Source: Oscillospiraceae bacterium
Lineage (GTDB): Bacteria; Bacillota; Clostridia; Oscillospirales; Acutalibacteraceae
Direction of reading: 5' to 3'
Length of the DNA stretch: 38,321 nt
NCBI GenBank assembly: GCA_022487055.1
Contig: JAKVJJ010000017.1
Coordinates: 1-38,321, forward strand
Every line of letters starts with the position of its first letter. The first letter of the stretch is position 1. Under the pieces are notes generated by a model. That model was not told where the DNA came from and ran no database searches. It worked only from the letters and a program-made list of their open reading frames with translations. Positions 16,639-23,219 of the stretch are shown here, piece by piece. A program made the translations under genes and the position numbers.

Positions 16639-18090
16639 GTGAAAAAAAAGTCAGCGCGGACGCTTCTCCTGCTGTTTACAATGATATTTGCGGTGTCATC
16701 TTTTGGCACGACAGCATGGGCGGAAAGCGGCGGCGGAAACATCACCGCCGTGCCTTCCACTAGTGAGGGTACCGGGAAAACCAGTACACCGGAGGTCGTA
16801 ACTTCATCCGAGCAGCCGCCGGTCTCTTCCAAAGAAGGACCGGCAACCTCTTCCAAGGAGGAAACTTCTCAAAAGTCGGAACCTTCGGTGAGCAAAAATC
16901 CCGGCGGCGGAACAGAAGTTAATTCCGATCAAAATAATAACAACGGCGGCGGAAGCACAGGAGGCGGCACAGAAACTTCCTCCAAAACGCAGTCAGCTAA
17001 CCGCGGTTCCAATTATGTGGATCCGGATGCGATTATCAGTGAAAAGGGCAATGCTTCTGTTGAGCAGAACCCCAATACCCATGAGAACCATATCAACCAA
17101 AATGCCTCTGCACTGGTGAGCGCCACACCGAATGCTCAGTCTGAGGATTGGAGCAACCTGATGCCCAGTTCTGCGGCATCTTCCGGGGTGTCTTCCGTCA
17201 CAGTCAGCATGGCGGCGGGTGGTGCCACTGCAGTTACTTCCGGCAAAAATGGAGGGTTGTCTTCGCTGTTCCTGCTTGGAGTTGGTCTGATTGTTGCGGC
17301 GGCATGCGGCATCGGTGCATTCATTTATCTGCAATTTTTCTCCCGCAAGAATCACGGCGGCCCGAAAGACTACCGCAGTGATGATGACTATGAAAATGAC
17401 GCCGACGGCTTTACATATGATACAGCTGAGCTGGAGCATATGGACGTCGGACGGAATGATTACAGAACCCCTGTGCGTAGCAATGCCACAGCGCCGGCAG
17501 AAGCGGAAGTTGTTCATGCTGCCCATCCGGCCGCCGTGCCCCACAGAGACGATACCATCGATAATTTTACGGACATCAATTCCAGCAGCGACGGGATTCA
17601 GCACCGTGAAGAATATGAGGAATTTGTGGAGCGGACAAAACCGCCAATCATGTCGAAACCTGCTTCCCGCACAGCACCGCCGATCTTTACTCCACCGAAA
17701 GCAGATGAAGAAACACTAGTCCTGCCGCAGATACCGACAGAGGAAGCTGCACGGCGCGCGCATCAGATGCAGACACGCAAACATCATCCGCCGCTTACCT
17801 CAAATGCAGTGCCGCGCAATCTCAGAGGCCGCCCGGCAGCGGTTCAGACAGTTTCTGCACCGCCTGTATCAGCCGCACCAGTTGTTCAGCCTTCTGCACC
17901 GCGGCCGGTTCAGAAAGCACGTCCCTCCGTATCGGCACGTCCAAAGCCTTCGACAGTATCACAGCCTGCTGTCTCTGTTCCCCATCAGGCTTCGGCGGCA
18001 GTCCGCCCGGCACCAAAGAAAACACAAAATCATCATAGCGGTGATGATTTTAATTGGGACAAATTCTTCGATGAAAACCGGCATAATTGA
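16639..18090 (+). CDS. Unrecognised single-pass membrane protein with Ser/Gly-rich ectodomain and Pro-rich cytoplasmic tail
   Basis: I do not recognise this 483-residue protein. I place its start at a GTG preceded by CTGGAGG 10 bases upstream; the product then begins with a textbook signal peptide (KKKSARTLLLLF to TTAWA-ES). An upstream in-frame ATG would bury that signal. Residues about 29-205 are rich in Ser, Thr, Gly, Asn and Glu with no cysteine. A membrane segment follows at about 208-234 (LFLLGVGLIVAAACGIGAFI) with SRKN after it, giving a cytoplasmic tail of about 250 residues rich in Pro, Ala, Ser and charge. The tail ends in a distinct acidic/aromatic motif, DDFNWDKFFDENRHN, that looks like a docking peptide. 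It is flanked by terminators and transcribed alone. Confidence 0.8.
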   Translation: MKKKSARTLLLLFTMIFAVSSFGTTAWAESGGGNITAVPSTSEGTGKTSTPEVVTSSEQPPVSSKEGPATSSKEETSQKSEPSVSKNPGGGTEVNSDQNNNNGGGSTGGGTETSSKTQSANRGSNYVDPDAIISEKGNASVEQNPNTHENHINQNASALVSATPNAQSEDWSNLMPSSAASSGVSSVTVSMAAGGATAVTSGKNGGLSSLFLLGVGLIVAAACGIGAFIYLQFFSRKNHGGPKDYRSDDDYENDADGFTYDTAELEHMDVGRNDYRTPVRSNATAPAEAEVVHAAHPAAVPHRDDTIDNFTDINSSSDGIQHREEYEEFVERTKPPIMSKPASRTAPPIFTPPKADEETLVLPQIPTEEAARRAHQMQTRKHHPPLTSNAVPRNLRGRPAAVQTVSAPPVSAAPVVQPSAPRPVQKARPSVSARPKPSTVSQPAVSVPHQASAAVRPAPKKTQNHHSGDDFNWDKFFDENRHN

Positions 18091-18102
18091 TTTGACAAAA
18101 TA

Positions 18103-18145
18103 AAAAGCACAGTGCTTACTTGAAAAAGTTTGCACTGTGTTTTTT
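18103..18145. terminator. Bidirectional intrinsic terminator
   Basis: AAAAGCACAGTGC (18103-18115) pairs with GCACTGTGTTTTT (18132-18144) across a 16-base loop. It has T-runs on both strands and lies between the converging membrane-protein gene (+) and hydrolase gene (-). Confidence 0.88.
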
Positions 18146-18158
18146 CTGTTTTGCCTAT

Positions 18159-19106
18159 TCAGGTTGTGGTAGCGGAGGGAAGTCCGGTCTCAAATTGAAT
18201 CGTTTTTCCATCCGTGTGTGCGCAGATGGTTTTTTGCTCGTCGGTGCGGTAAATCCGAATGCCGCCGGATTTCAAACGGGTAAGTGTTTGTTGTGTTGGA
18301 AAGCCGTAGTCATTGCCGCGGCCACAGGAAATGACTGCTGCGGAAGGGGAAACTGCCTTGAGAAAAGAAACGGTGGTACTGGTTTTGCTGCCGTGATGCC
18401 CGCATTTTAGCACATCCGCGTGCAGAGCAGCACCACTTTTCAGCATTTCGGTTTCGCTTTCTTTCTGTGCATCGCCGGTGAACAGAAACTTTTTTTCCCC
18501 AATCGTGACCATAGCGACTGCGGAATAGTTATTCATTTCTTTATACTGTGCGAGCTTTGGCGCCAGCAGACGGACGGAACAACTTTTCTCCTGCAGCAGG
18601 GAGATGCCTGCCTTTGCTGCCACTGTGGGAATCCTTTTTCGCTGGATGCCTTTTAGCAGGTCAGTATAGGTTTTGGTGGTGGGCACATCTTTATCCGCAA
18701 TACGTGGCATATAAAAGGTGCCTATCTCAAAGTTTTCAACGATTTTGAGCATGCCGCCAATATGGTCTGCGTGTGGGTGGGTGGCGATGACCATATCCAG
18801 CTTTGTAATGCCCATATCTTTTATTAGCTTCACCAGATGTGGGCCGCTTTCGGTAGTGCCAGCGTCAATCAGAAGGTTTTTGCCGTTTGACAGTCGTACC
18901 AATTCACTGTCTCCCTGTCCCACATCAAAGTACCAGACGGAAGCACTTTGTTTGCCGGCAGTTGCTGTGGCAGAGGAAACCGAGGCGGCAGAGGGTAGGG
19001 AAGCGGTGCCGGATACTGAGAGGTTGTCAGCAGGAGCCGACTGGCATCCGCCCAGCAGAAGCGTAGACGCCAGGATTCCGGCCAGAAGTTTCAGAAATTT
19101 TTTCAT
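18159..19106 (-). CDS. ComEC/Rec2-like metallo-beta-lactamase-fold lipoprotein
   Basis: A 315-residue exported hydrolase. The lipoprotein signal is MKKFLKLLAGILASTLLLGGC with Cys21 as the lipidated residue. A Ser/Ala-rich linker follows, then a metallo-beta-lactamase domain: FDVGQGDSELV, the zinc motif THPHADHIGG (His110, His112, Asp114, His115), FTGDAQ and KCGHHGSKTST. This is the domain found at the C-terminus of the competence protein ComEC, where it acts as a nuclease-like module, but there is no ComEC channel here. Stand-alone forms are common in Clostridia and their substrate is unknown. GGAGATACCT precedes the start. A terminator sits only 16 bases upstream, so its promoter is not obvious. 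Confidence 0.9.
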   Translation of the reverse strand: MKKFLKLLAGILASTLLLGGCQSAPADNLSVSGTASLPSAASVSSATATAGKQSASVWYFDVGQGDSELVRLSNGKNLLIDAGTTESGPHLVKLIKDMGITKLDMVIATHPHADHIGGMLKIVENFEIGTFYMPRIADKDVPTTKTYTDLLKGIQRKRIPTVAAKAGISLLQEKSCSVRLLAPKLAQYKEMNNYSAVAMVTIGEKKFLFTGDAQKESETEMLKSGAALHADVLKCGHHGSKTSTTVSFLKAVSPSAAVISCGRGNDYGFPTQQTLTRLKSGGIRIYRTDEQKTICAHTDGKTIQFETGLPSATTT

Positions 19107-19122
19107 AGGTATCTCCTTACAT

Positions 19123-19146
19123 AAAAAAACCGCCCACGCGGGGCGG
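19123..19146 (-). terminator. Intrinsic terminator after the 89-residue gene
   Basis: CCGCCC (19130-19135) pairs with GGGCGG (19141-19146); the minus strand ends in seven T residues (19129-19123). It lies between the 89-residue gene and the hydrolase start at 19106. Confidence 0.85.
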
Positions 19147-19159
19147 CTGATTTTTAAAC

Positions 19160-19429
19160 TTATTTATCCTGCTGTTCGCCAGTGGTGCCATATAGATTAA
19201 AACGGAAAAGCATGGATTCATCATCCGGATTGTCACAGGAAATATAGCAGGAGGCAATCTTTCCACCCTCAATCAGTTTGGTCAGACCAACCAGCTGGCA
19301 GAGCTTGCTTTTTAGGTTCAACTTATCTCCCTCATCGGAAACAAGGTAAACATTTCCTTTGCATTGGTCAAGCAGCTCCAAAAATTTTGGGACGTTGATG
19401 TCATGAAGTTCCAATAAAGAATTTGCCAT
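19160..19429 (-). CDS. Small conserved protein of unknown function (89 residues)
   Basis: The product begins MANSLLELHDINVPKFLELL and contains CKGNVYLVSDEGDKLNLKSK, with a C-terminal CYISCDNPDDESMLFRFNLY strand region. It has no signal peptide or membrane segment. I recognise it as a type of short protein widespread in Clostridia, sometimes carrying a misleading 'polyA polymerase' name, but I know of no established function. Start 19429 has AAGGGGG upstream; the reading frame continues 52 codons upstream through the promoter and is not used. The 65-base leader and perfect-consensus promoter predict high expression. It shares the divergent region with the phosphohexomutase gene. Confidence 0.82.
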   Translation of the reverse strand: MANSLLELHDINVPKFLELLDQCKGNVYLVSDEGDKLNLKSKLCQLVGLTKLIEGGKIASCYISCDNPDDESMLFRFNLYGTTGEQQDK

Positions 19430-19501
19430 ATCTGTATCCCCCTTAAACTTAACGAAAATCGAATTTATTTCAAACGATAGTGGGAAAATTAAACCATTTT
19501 C

Positions 19502-19530
19502 ATTATAGCCAGGCGTCCTTGGTTTGTCAA
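19502..19530 (-). promoter_or_regulatory. Perfect-consensus sigma-A promoter for the 89-residue gene
   Basis: The minus strand has TTGACA (19530-19525), exactly 17 bases, then TATAAT (19507-19502): the full consensus with ideal spacing. Confidence 0.88.
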
Positions 19531-19633
19531 TGAAATTGGGCCGAAAAAGCGAGCAAAAGCAAATAAACTTATAAAAAATGGACAAGAACTTTTATATTAT
19601 TATGCACAATTCGCAATACCTACGGATTTCTAT

Positions 19634-19662
19634 TTTACAAACAAATGGCAGTGCGATATAAT
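19634..19662 (+). promoter_or_regulatory. Sigma-A promoter of the phosphohexomutase gene
   Basis: TTTACA (19634-19639), 17 bases and TATAAT (19657-19662), about 52 bases before the start codon. Confidence 0.8.
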
Positions 19663-19714
19663 AATAAAAAACCGACAGCATATGCCACGCTGCGGATACA
19701 CAGGAGGAATTTTC

Positions 19715-21247
19715 ATGCTTGATAAATACTGGAAGCACTTTAAAAGTGGAACTGACATCCGCGGCGTGGCCAGTGATGGTGCCCCGGATGGGCAGGAAAT
19801 TGATCTTACCGATGAAAATATTAAAAAAATGACGGCAGGTTTTCTGCTGTGGCTGTACGATGATACTCGTGTACAACCGGAAAAAATGACAATTTCCGTT
19901 GGGCATGATTCACGCATTTCCGCACAGCGCATTCAGGACGATGTGGTGAAAGTCTTGCAGGGGGCCGGTTGCCATGTTCTGCGCTGCGGGCTTGCTTCCA
20001 CCCCCAGTATGTTTATGACAACGGTAGACCTTGCCTGCACGGGCGCGGTGCAGATTACGGCAAGCCACCACCCATTTTTCCGTAACGGTCTGAAATTTTT
20101 TACCCGTGACGGCGGTCTGGAGGGCAGTGACATTGAAGAAATTCTTTTGCACGCACAGAATGGCGATATCCTCCCTCAAAAGTCCGGCGCAGTGGAGGAC
20201 GTGAATTATATGACGCAGTACAGCGCCCGTCTGCGCAAAATGATTCAGGACGGCGTGCAGGCACAGGATTATGCGCATCCGCTTAGTAATTTCCACATTG
20301 TGGTGGATGCCGGCAATGGCGCGGGAGGTTTTTATGCCAAAGATGTGCTGGAACCGCTTGGCGCCGACACCTCTGGCAGTCAGTTCCTTGAGCCGGACGG
20401 CACGTTTCCAAACCATATTCCGAATCCGGAAAACGAAGAAGCCATGAAGTCTGTCTGCAGCGCGGTGGTGCAGCATCATGCAGACCTTGGTGTGATTTTT
20501 GATACGGACGTTGACCGCGGCGGTGCTGTGGACAGTCACGGGGAAGAAATCAACCGCAACCGGTTGGTGGCATTGGCAAGCGCGATTGCATTGGAGGATG
20601 CACAGGGCGGCACGGTGGTGACGGACTCCGTGACCAGCGACGGCCTGAAAATTTATATCGAGCAAGTGCTGGGCGGCCGGCAGCGGCGGTACAAGCGCGG
20701 CTACAAAAATGTGATTGATGAGGCACTGCGCCTGAACAAAGCCGGTGTCAACTGCCCGCTTGCCATTGAAACCAGTGGTCATGCGGCTATGCGGGAAAAC
20801 TATTTTCTCGACGACGGAGCCTATCTTGTGACTAAAATTATTATTAAGGCCGCTGTTCTGCGTCGGAAGGGGAAAGGGCTGGAGGATTTGCTCAAAGAAT
20901 TGCCGGAACCGGTGGAGGCCGTGGAAGTTCGGATGCCGATACTAGCAGAGGACTTCCGCGCAGAAGGGGAGGCAATTCTGCAGGGTCTGCGCACTTGTGC
21001 CGGACATCAGCCGCACTGGACAGTGGGCGCAGAGGGCTGTGAGGGTGTTCGCATTTCTTTTGATACGCAGGCAGGTGACGGTTGGGCGCTGCTCCGCCTG
21101 AGTGTGCATGACCCAATTATGCCGCTGAATATTGAAAGCAATATGGCGGGAGGCACACATCTGATTGCCGGTCAGTTATATGTCAATCTGCGTATGCGGG
21201 AAAATCTGGATACCTCTCCGTTGGAAACGTTCATTTCCAATGACTGA
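19715..21247 (+). CDS. Phosphomannomutase/phosphoglucomutase (alpha-D-phosphohexomutase)
   Basis: A 510-residue enzyme that interconverts hexose 1- and 6-phosphates via a phosphoserine, feeding sugar nucleotide and wall polysaccharide synthesis. The four domains of the family are marked by the phosphoserine loop ITASHHPFFRNGLKF (Ser117), the metal loop DTDVDRGG (263-268 for DTDVDR), the sugar-recognition loop IETSGHAAMREN and the C-terminal phosphate loop region EGCEGVRIS. TASHHP replaces the common TASHNP; this variant occurs in a subgroup whose substrate is uncertain. Start 19715 has AGGAGGAATTTTC directly upstream; an ATG 33 bases earlier does not. It is monocistronic with its own promoter and terminator. 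Confidence 0.93.
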   Translation: MLDKYWKHFKSGTDIRGVASDGAPDGQEIDLTDENIKKMTAGFLLWLYDDTRVQPEKMTISVGHDSRISAQRIQDDVVKVLQGAGCHVLRCGLASTPSMFMTTVDLACTGAVQITASHHPFFRNGLKFFTRDGGLEGSDIEEILLHAQNGDILPQKSGAVEDVNYMTQYSARLRKMIQDGVQAQDYAHPLSNFHIVVDAGNGAGGFYAKDVLEPLGADTSGSQFLEPDGTFPNHIPNPENEEAMKSVCSAVVQHHADLGVIFDTDVDRGGAVDSHGEEINRNRLVALASAIALEDAQGGTVVTDSVTSDGLKIYIEQVLGGRQRRYKRGYKNVIDEALRLNKAGVNCPLAIETSGHAAMRENYFLDDGAYLVTKIIIKAAVLRRKGKGLEDLLKELPEPVEAVEVRMPILAEDFRAEGEAILQGLRTCAGHQPHWTVGAEGCEGVRISFDTQAGDGWALLRLSVHDPIMPLNIESNMAGGTHLIAGQLYVNLRMRENLDTSPLETFISND

Positions 21248-21271
21248 AGTCTTTTCACGAAAATAAAATTA

Positions 21272-21310
21272 CCGCAGAGTTTTCTTTTGCAAGAACTCTG
21301 CGGCATTTTT
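21272..21310. terminator. Intrinsic terminator between phosphohexomutase and spoVAD
   Basis: CCGCAGAGTT (21272-21281) pairs with AACTCTGCGG (21294-21303), followed on the plus strand by CATTTTT, whose T-run touches the spoVAD stop. The minus strand continues TAATTTTATTTT, so the stem can end both converging transcripts. Confidence 0.85.
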
Positions 21311-22334
21311 ATGCCAATTCGTTCGGCGCGTCAGAATGCAGATGCACCAGATGAGAAATGCCGACAATGCTTTCACCCTGTTGCAAAGCGGTTGGGGACA
21401 TCAGCGCACCAGTTGCAGCAAAGAGAACGTCATGCAGGGCGCCTTTCAGCATCTGTTTCATGATATAGCCGCAGACGACGGAACCACTGCAGCCGCATCC
21501 GGAACCGCCGGCATGAACATCCTGCTTTTTGCGGTCATAAATCATCATGCCACAGTCATTATAATTGTTGTCAAGGTCCCAGCCGGCTTCCTTCATAATC
21601 TTCCGCAGCAGAGTGCTGCCCACATAACCAAGGTCACCGGTTAAGATCAGGTCAAAGTCCTGCGGCATATGACCGGTATCTGTAAAGTAATCAGTCAGTG
21701 TGCGCACAGCGGCGGGTGCCATAGCGGCTCCCATATTGTTGGCATCTGAAACGCCGAGGTCTGTCATCCTGCCGAAAGTCACCTCTTGAATGGAGATGGG
21801 GGAGGGACGGCTGCTCATCACCACAGCACCGGCGGCAGTTGCTGTCCATTGCGCTGTTGGGGTGCGCTGGCCACCGTATTCCAGCGGAAAGCGGAACTGG
21901 CGCTCTGCAGAACAGAAGTGGCTGCTGGTGACGGCAACCGTATTTTCTGCCGCACCGCCACTGACAAAAACAGAGGCCATGCCCATTCCCTGCGCCATGG
22001 TTGAGCAGGCACCATACTGTCCCAGAAATGGGATGCCCAAATCCCGCAGTCCATAGGTGGAGGAGATACATTGATTTAGCAGGTCTCCAGCGAAAATATA
22101 TTGGATATCTGTGTTTTTTAGATGCGCCTTTTGAATAGCCGTTTTAACAGCCTCTGTCTGTAATTTGGCTTCTGCTTTTTCCCAGCTCTCTTCACCCAGA
22201 GTGGTATCATCATGGGTGGCGTCAAAGTAATCTGCGAGAGGGCCTTCCCCCTCTTTTTTCCCGGCAAAGGAACCGCTTCCGCGCACATAAGCGGGCGGAT
22301 TCAGCTTCAATGTATAGTTTCCCAGTCGCTCCAT
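21309..22334 (-). CDS. spoVAD: Stage V sporulation protein AD
   Basis: A 341-residue member of the SpoVAD family, whose thiolase-like fold binds dipicolinic acid and which takes part in its import into the developing forespore and its release at germination. Typical stretches are PPAYVRGSGSFAGKKEGEGPLADYFD near the N-terminus (split over residues 14-39), IQYIFAGDLLNQCISSTYGL, GACSTMAQGM, and the C-terminal GGSGCGCSG with LLFAATGALMSP-type ending. The start has AAAGGAGG 8-9 bases upstream. It follows spoVAC after 15 bases. spoVAE, which usually follows spoVAD, is absent; a terminator comes instead. Confidence 0.96.
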   Translation of the reverse strand: MERLGNYTLKLNPPAYVRGSGSFAGKKEGEGPLADYFDATHDDTTLGEESWEKAEAKLQTEAVKTAIQKAHLKNTDIQYIFAGDLLNQCISSTYGLRDLGIPFLGQYGACSTMAQGMGMASVFVSGGAAENTVAVTSSHFCSAERQFRFPLEYGGQRTPTAQWTATAAGAVVMSSRPSPISIQEVTFGRMTDLGVSDANNMGAAMAPAAVRTLTDYFTDTGHMPQDFDLILTGDLGYVGSTLLRKIMKEAGWDLDNNYNDCGMMIYDRKKQDVHAGGSGCGCSGSVVCGYIMKQMLKGALHDVLFAATGALMSPTALQQGESIVGISHLVHLHSDAPNELA

Positions 22335-22349
22335 TGTGTATTTCCTCCT

Positions 22350-22793
22350 TTAATAAAGATGGAAAATATAGAGTATCAGTCCGTAAATAATGCTGGCGGT
22401 GGTGCCGTAAACCAGCACCGGCCCTGCCACAGTGAACATCTTTGCACCAACGCCAAGGACCAGACCTTCACTTTTAAATTCCATAGCGGGGGAAACAATA
22501 CTGTTTGCAAATCCGGTGATGGGGACAATCGTGCCGGCGCCGGCGTGCTTTGCCAAATTGTCATAAATGCCAAGCGCGGTTAAAAGAGCCGCCAGACCAA
22601 CCAGCGTGATGGAAACCCATGTGCGTGCCACCTGAATATCCTGCACCATGGTCATGTAAAGATTGCCGAGTGCCTGTCCAAGTGCGCAGATAGCGCCGCC
22701 CACACAGAAAGCCCACAGGCAGTCCACAAAAATGTTGCTGTTTGGTGAAGCTTTCTCATACATCTTTTTATATTGCTGTTCCGAAATCTGCAT
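22350..22793 (-). CDS. spoVAC: Stage V sporulation protein AC
   Basis: A 147-residue protein of the SpoVAC family, a mechanosensitive membrane component of the forespore dipicolinate channel in Bacillus. It starts MQISEQQYKKMYEKASPNSN and has about four hydrophobic segments (FVDCLWAFCVGGAICALGQA, and later TWVSITLVGLAALLTALGIY). The start at 22793 is chosen because GGGGGA lies 8 bases upstream; the frame stays open for 18 more codons through the hairpin but without similarity to the family. The ribosome-binding site is inside a terminator-like stem, and a sigma-G-like promoter overlaps it. It is the first gene of spoVAC-spoVAD. Confidence 0.95.
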   Translation of the reverse strand: MQISEQQYKKMYEKASPNSNIFVDCLWAFCVGGAICALGQALGNLYMTMVQDIQVARTWVSITLVGLAALLTALGIYDNLAKHAGAGTIVPITGFANSIVSPAMEFKSEGLVLGVGAKMFTVAGPVLVYGTTASIIYGLILYIFHLY

Positions 22794-22796
22794 AAT

Positions 22797-22834
22797 AAAA
22801 ATCCCCCTTTGGCAGAAGTATTTCCAAAGGGGGA
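22797..22834 (-). terminator. Terminator-like hairpin containing the spoVAC ribosome-binding site
   Basis: An 11-bp perfect stem (22824-22834 with 22802-22812) and an 11-base loop, followed on the minus strand by TTTTT (22801-22797). It lies 27 bases past the ComFB-like stop and ends three bases before the spoVAC ATG. The 3' arm is CCAAAGGGGGA, which is the spoVAC ribosome-binding site, so the fold would both end the upstream transcript and mask the site in any read-through RNA. Confidence 0.85.
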
Positions 22835-22846
22835 AGTCCTTATTCA
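22816..22846 (-). promoter_or_regulatory. Sigma-G-like forespore promoter for spoVAC-spoVAD
   Basis: The minus strand has TGAATA (22846-22841), 18 bases and AATACTT (22822-22816). This resembles the Bacillus sigma-G consensus GnATR / CATnnTA, with the -35 matching fully and two mismatches in the -10. The -10 lies in the loop of the hairpin, so RNA would start near 22809 without the 5' arm. Confidence 0.5.
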
Positions 22847-22861
22847 AATTTTTGCCGTTTC

Positions 22862-23125
22862 TTAGTGGCGGGGATGCTCTCGCACCAGCATGGCACCCTT
22901 TGTCAGCGCAGAGGTAATGTCCATGCTGTGCTGTTCCTTCATGAGGTACATTTTAGCATAGAGCTTTCCCTCATGGGATACAACATAGTGTGGAGGAAGC
23001 TGATTAAGTGCATAGGCAATGATGTCATTACGGCAGCATTGACACTGACAGCAGTCAAGCTGATCCTTTATTTTGTCGTAAACTTGCTCAACCATATCTT
23101 CCATGATGTTTTTGTAGTCGCACAT
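22862..23125 (-). CDS. ComFB-like small protein
   Basis: An 87-residue protein with the ComFB family pattern: DYKNIMEDMVEQVYDKI, a cysteine cluster DCCQCQCCRNDIIAYALNQL and the motif LPPHYVVSHEG. ComFB sits in the comF operon of Bacillus subtilis, where it is dispensable for competence. Cyanobacterial relatives bind cyclic nucleotides, and the cysteines could hold a metal ion; whether either applies here is inference. GAGAGGA precedes the start. It lies upstream of spoVAC on the same strand but is separated by the hairpin at 22797-22834 and has its own promoter. Confidence 0.85.
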   Translation of the reverse strand: MCDYKNIMEDMVEQVYDKIKDQLDCCQCQCCRNDIIAYALNQLPPHYVVSHEGKLYAKMYLMKEQHSMDITSALTKGAMLVREHPRH

Positions 23126-23174
23126 ATGAATAATCCTCTCTTTTTGCGCGCATCAAGTCCAACTCAACACCATT

Positions 23175-23203
23175 ACTGTATCACAAATTCCATAAAACGA
23201 CAA
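23175..23203 (-). promoter_or_regulatory. Sigma-A promoter of the ComFB-like gene
   Basis: The minus strand has TTGTCG (23203-23198), 17 bases and TACAGT (23180-23175), with TGA before the -10 giving an extended -10 form, about 50 bases before the start codon. Confidence 0.5.
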
Positions 23204-23219
23204 TATAAAAAAGAGAAAT

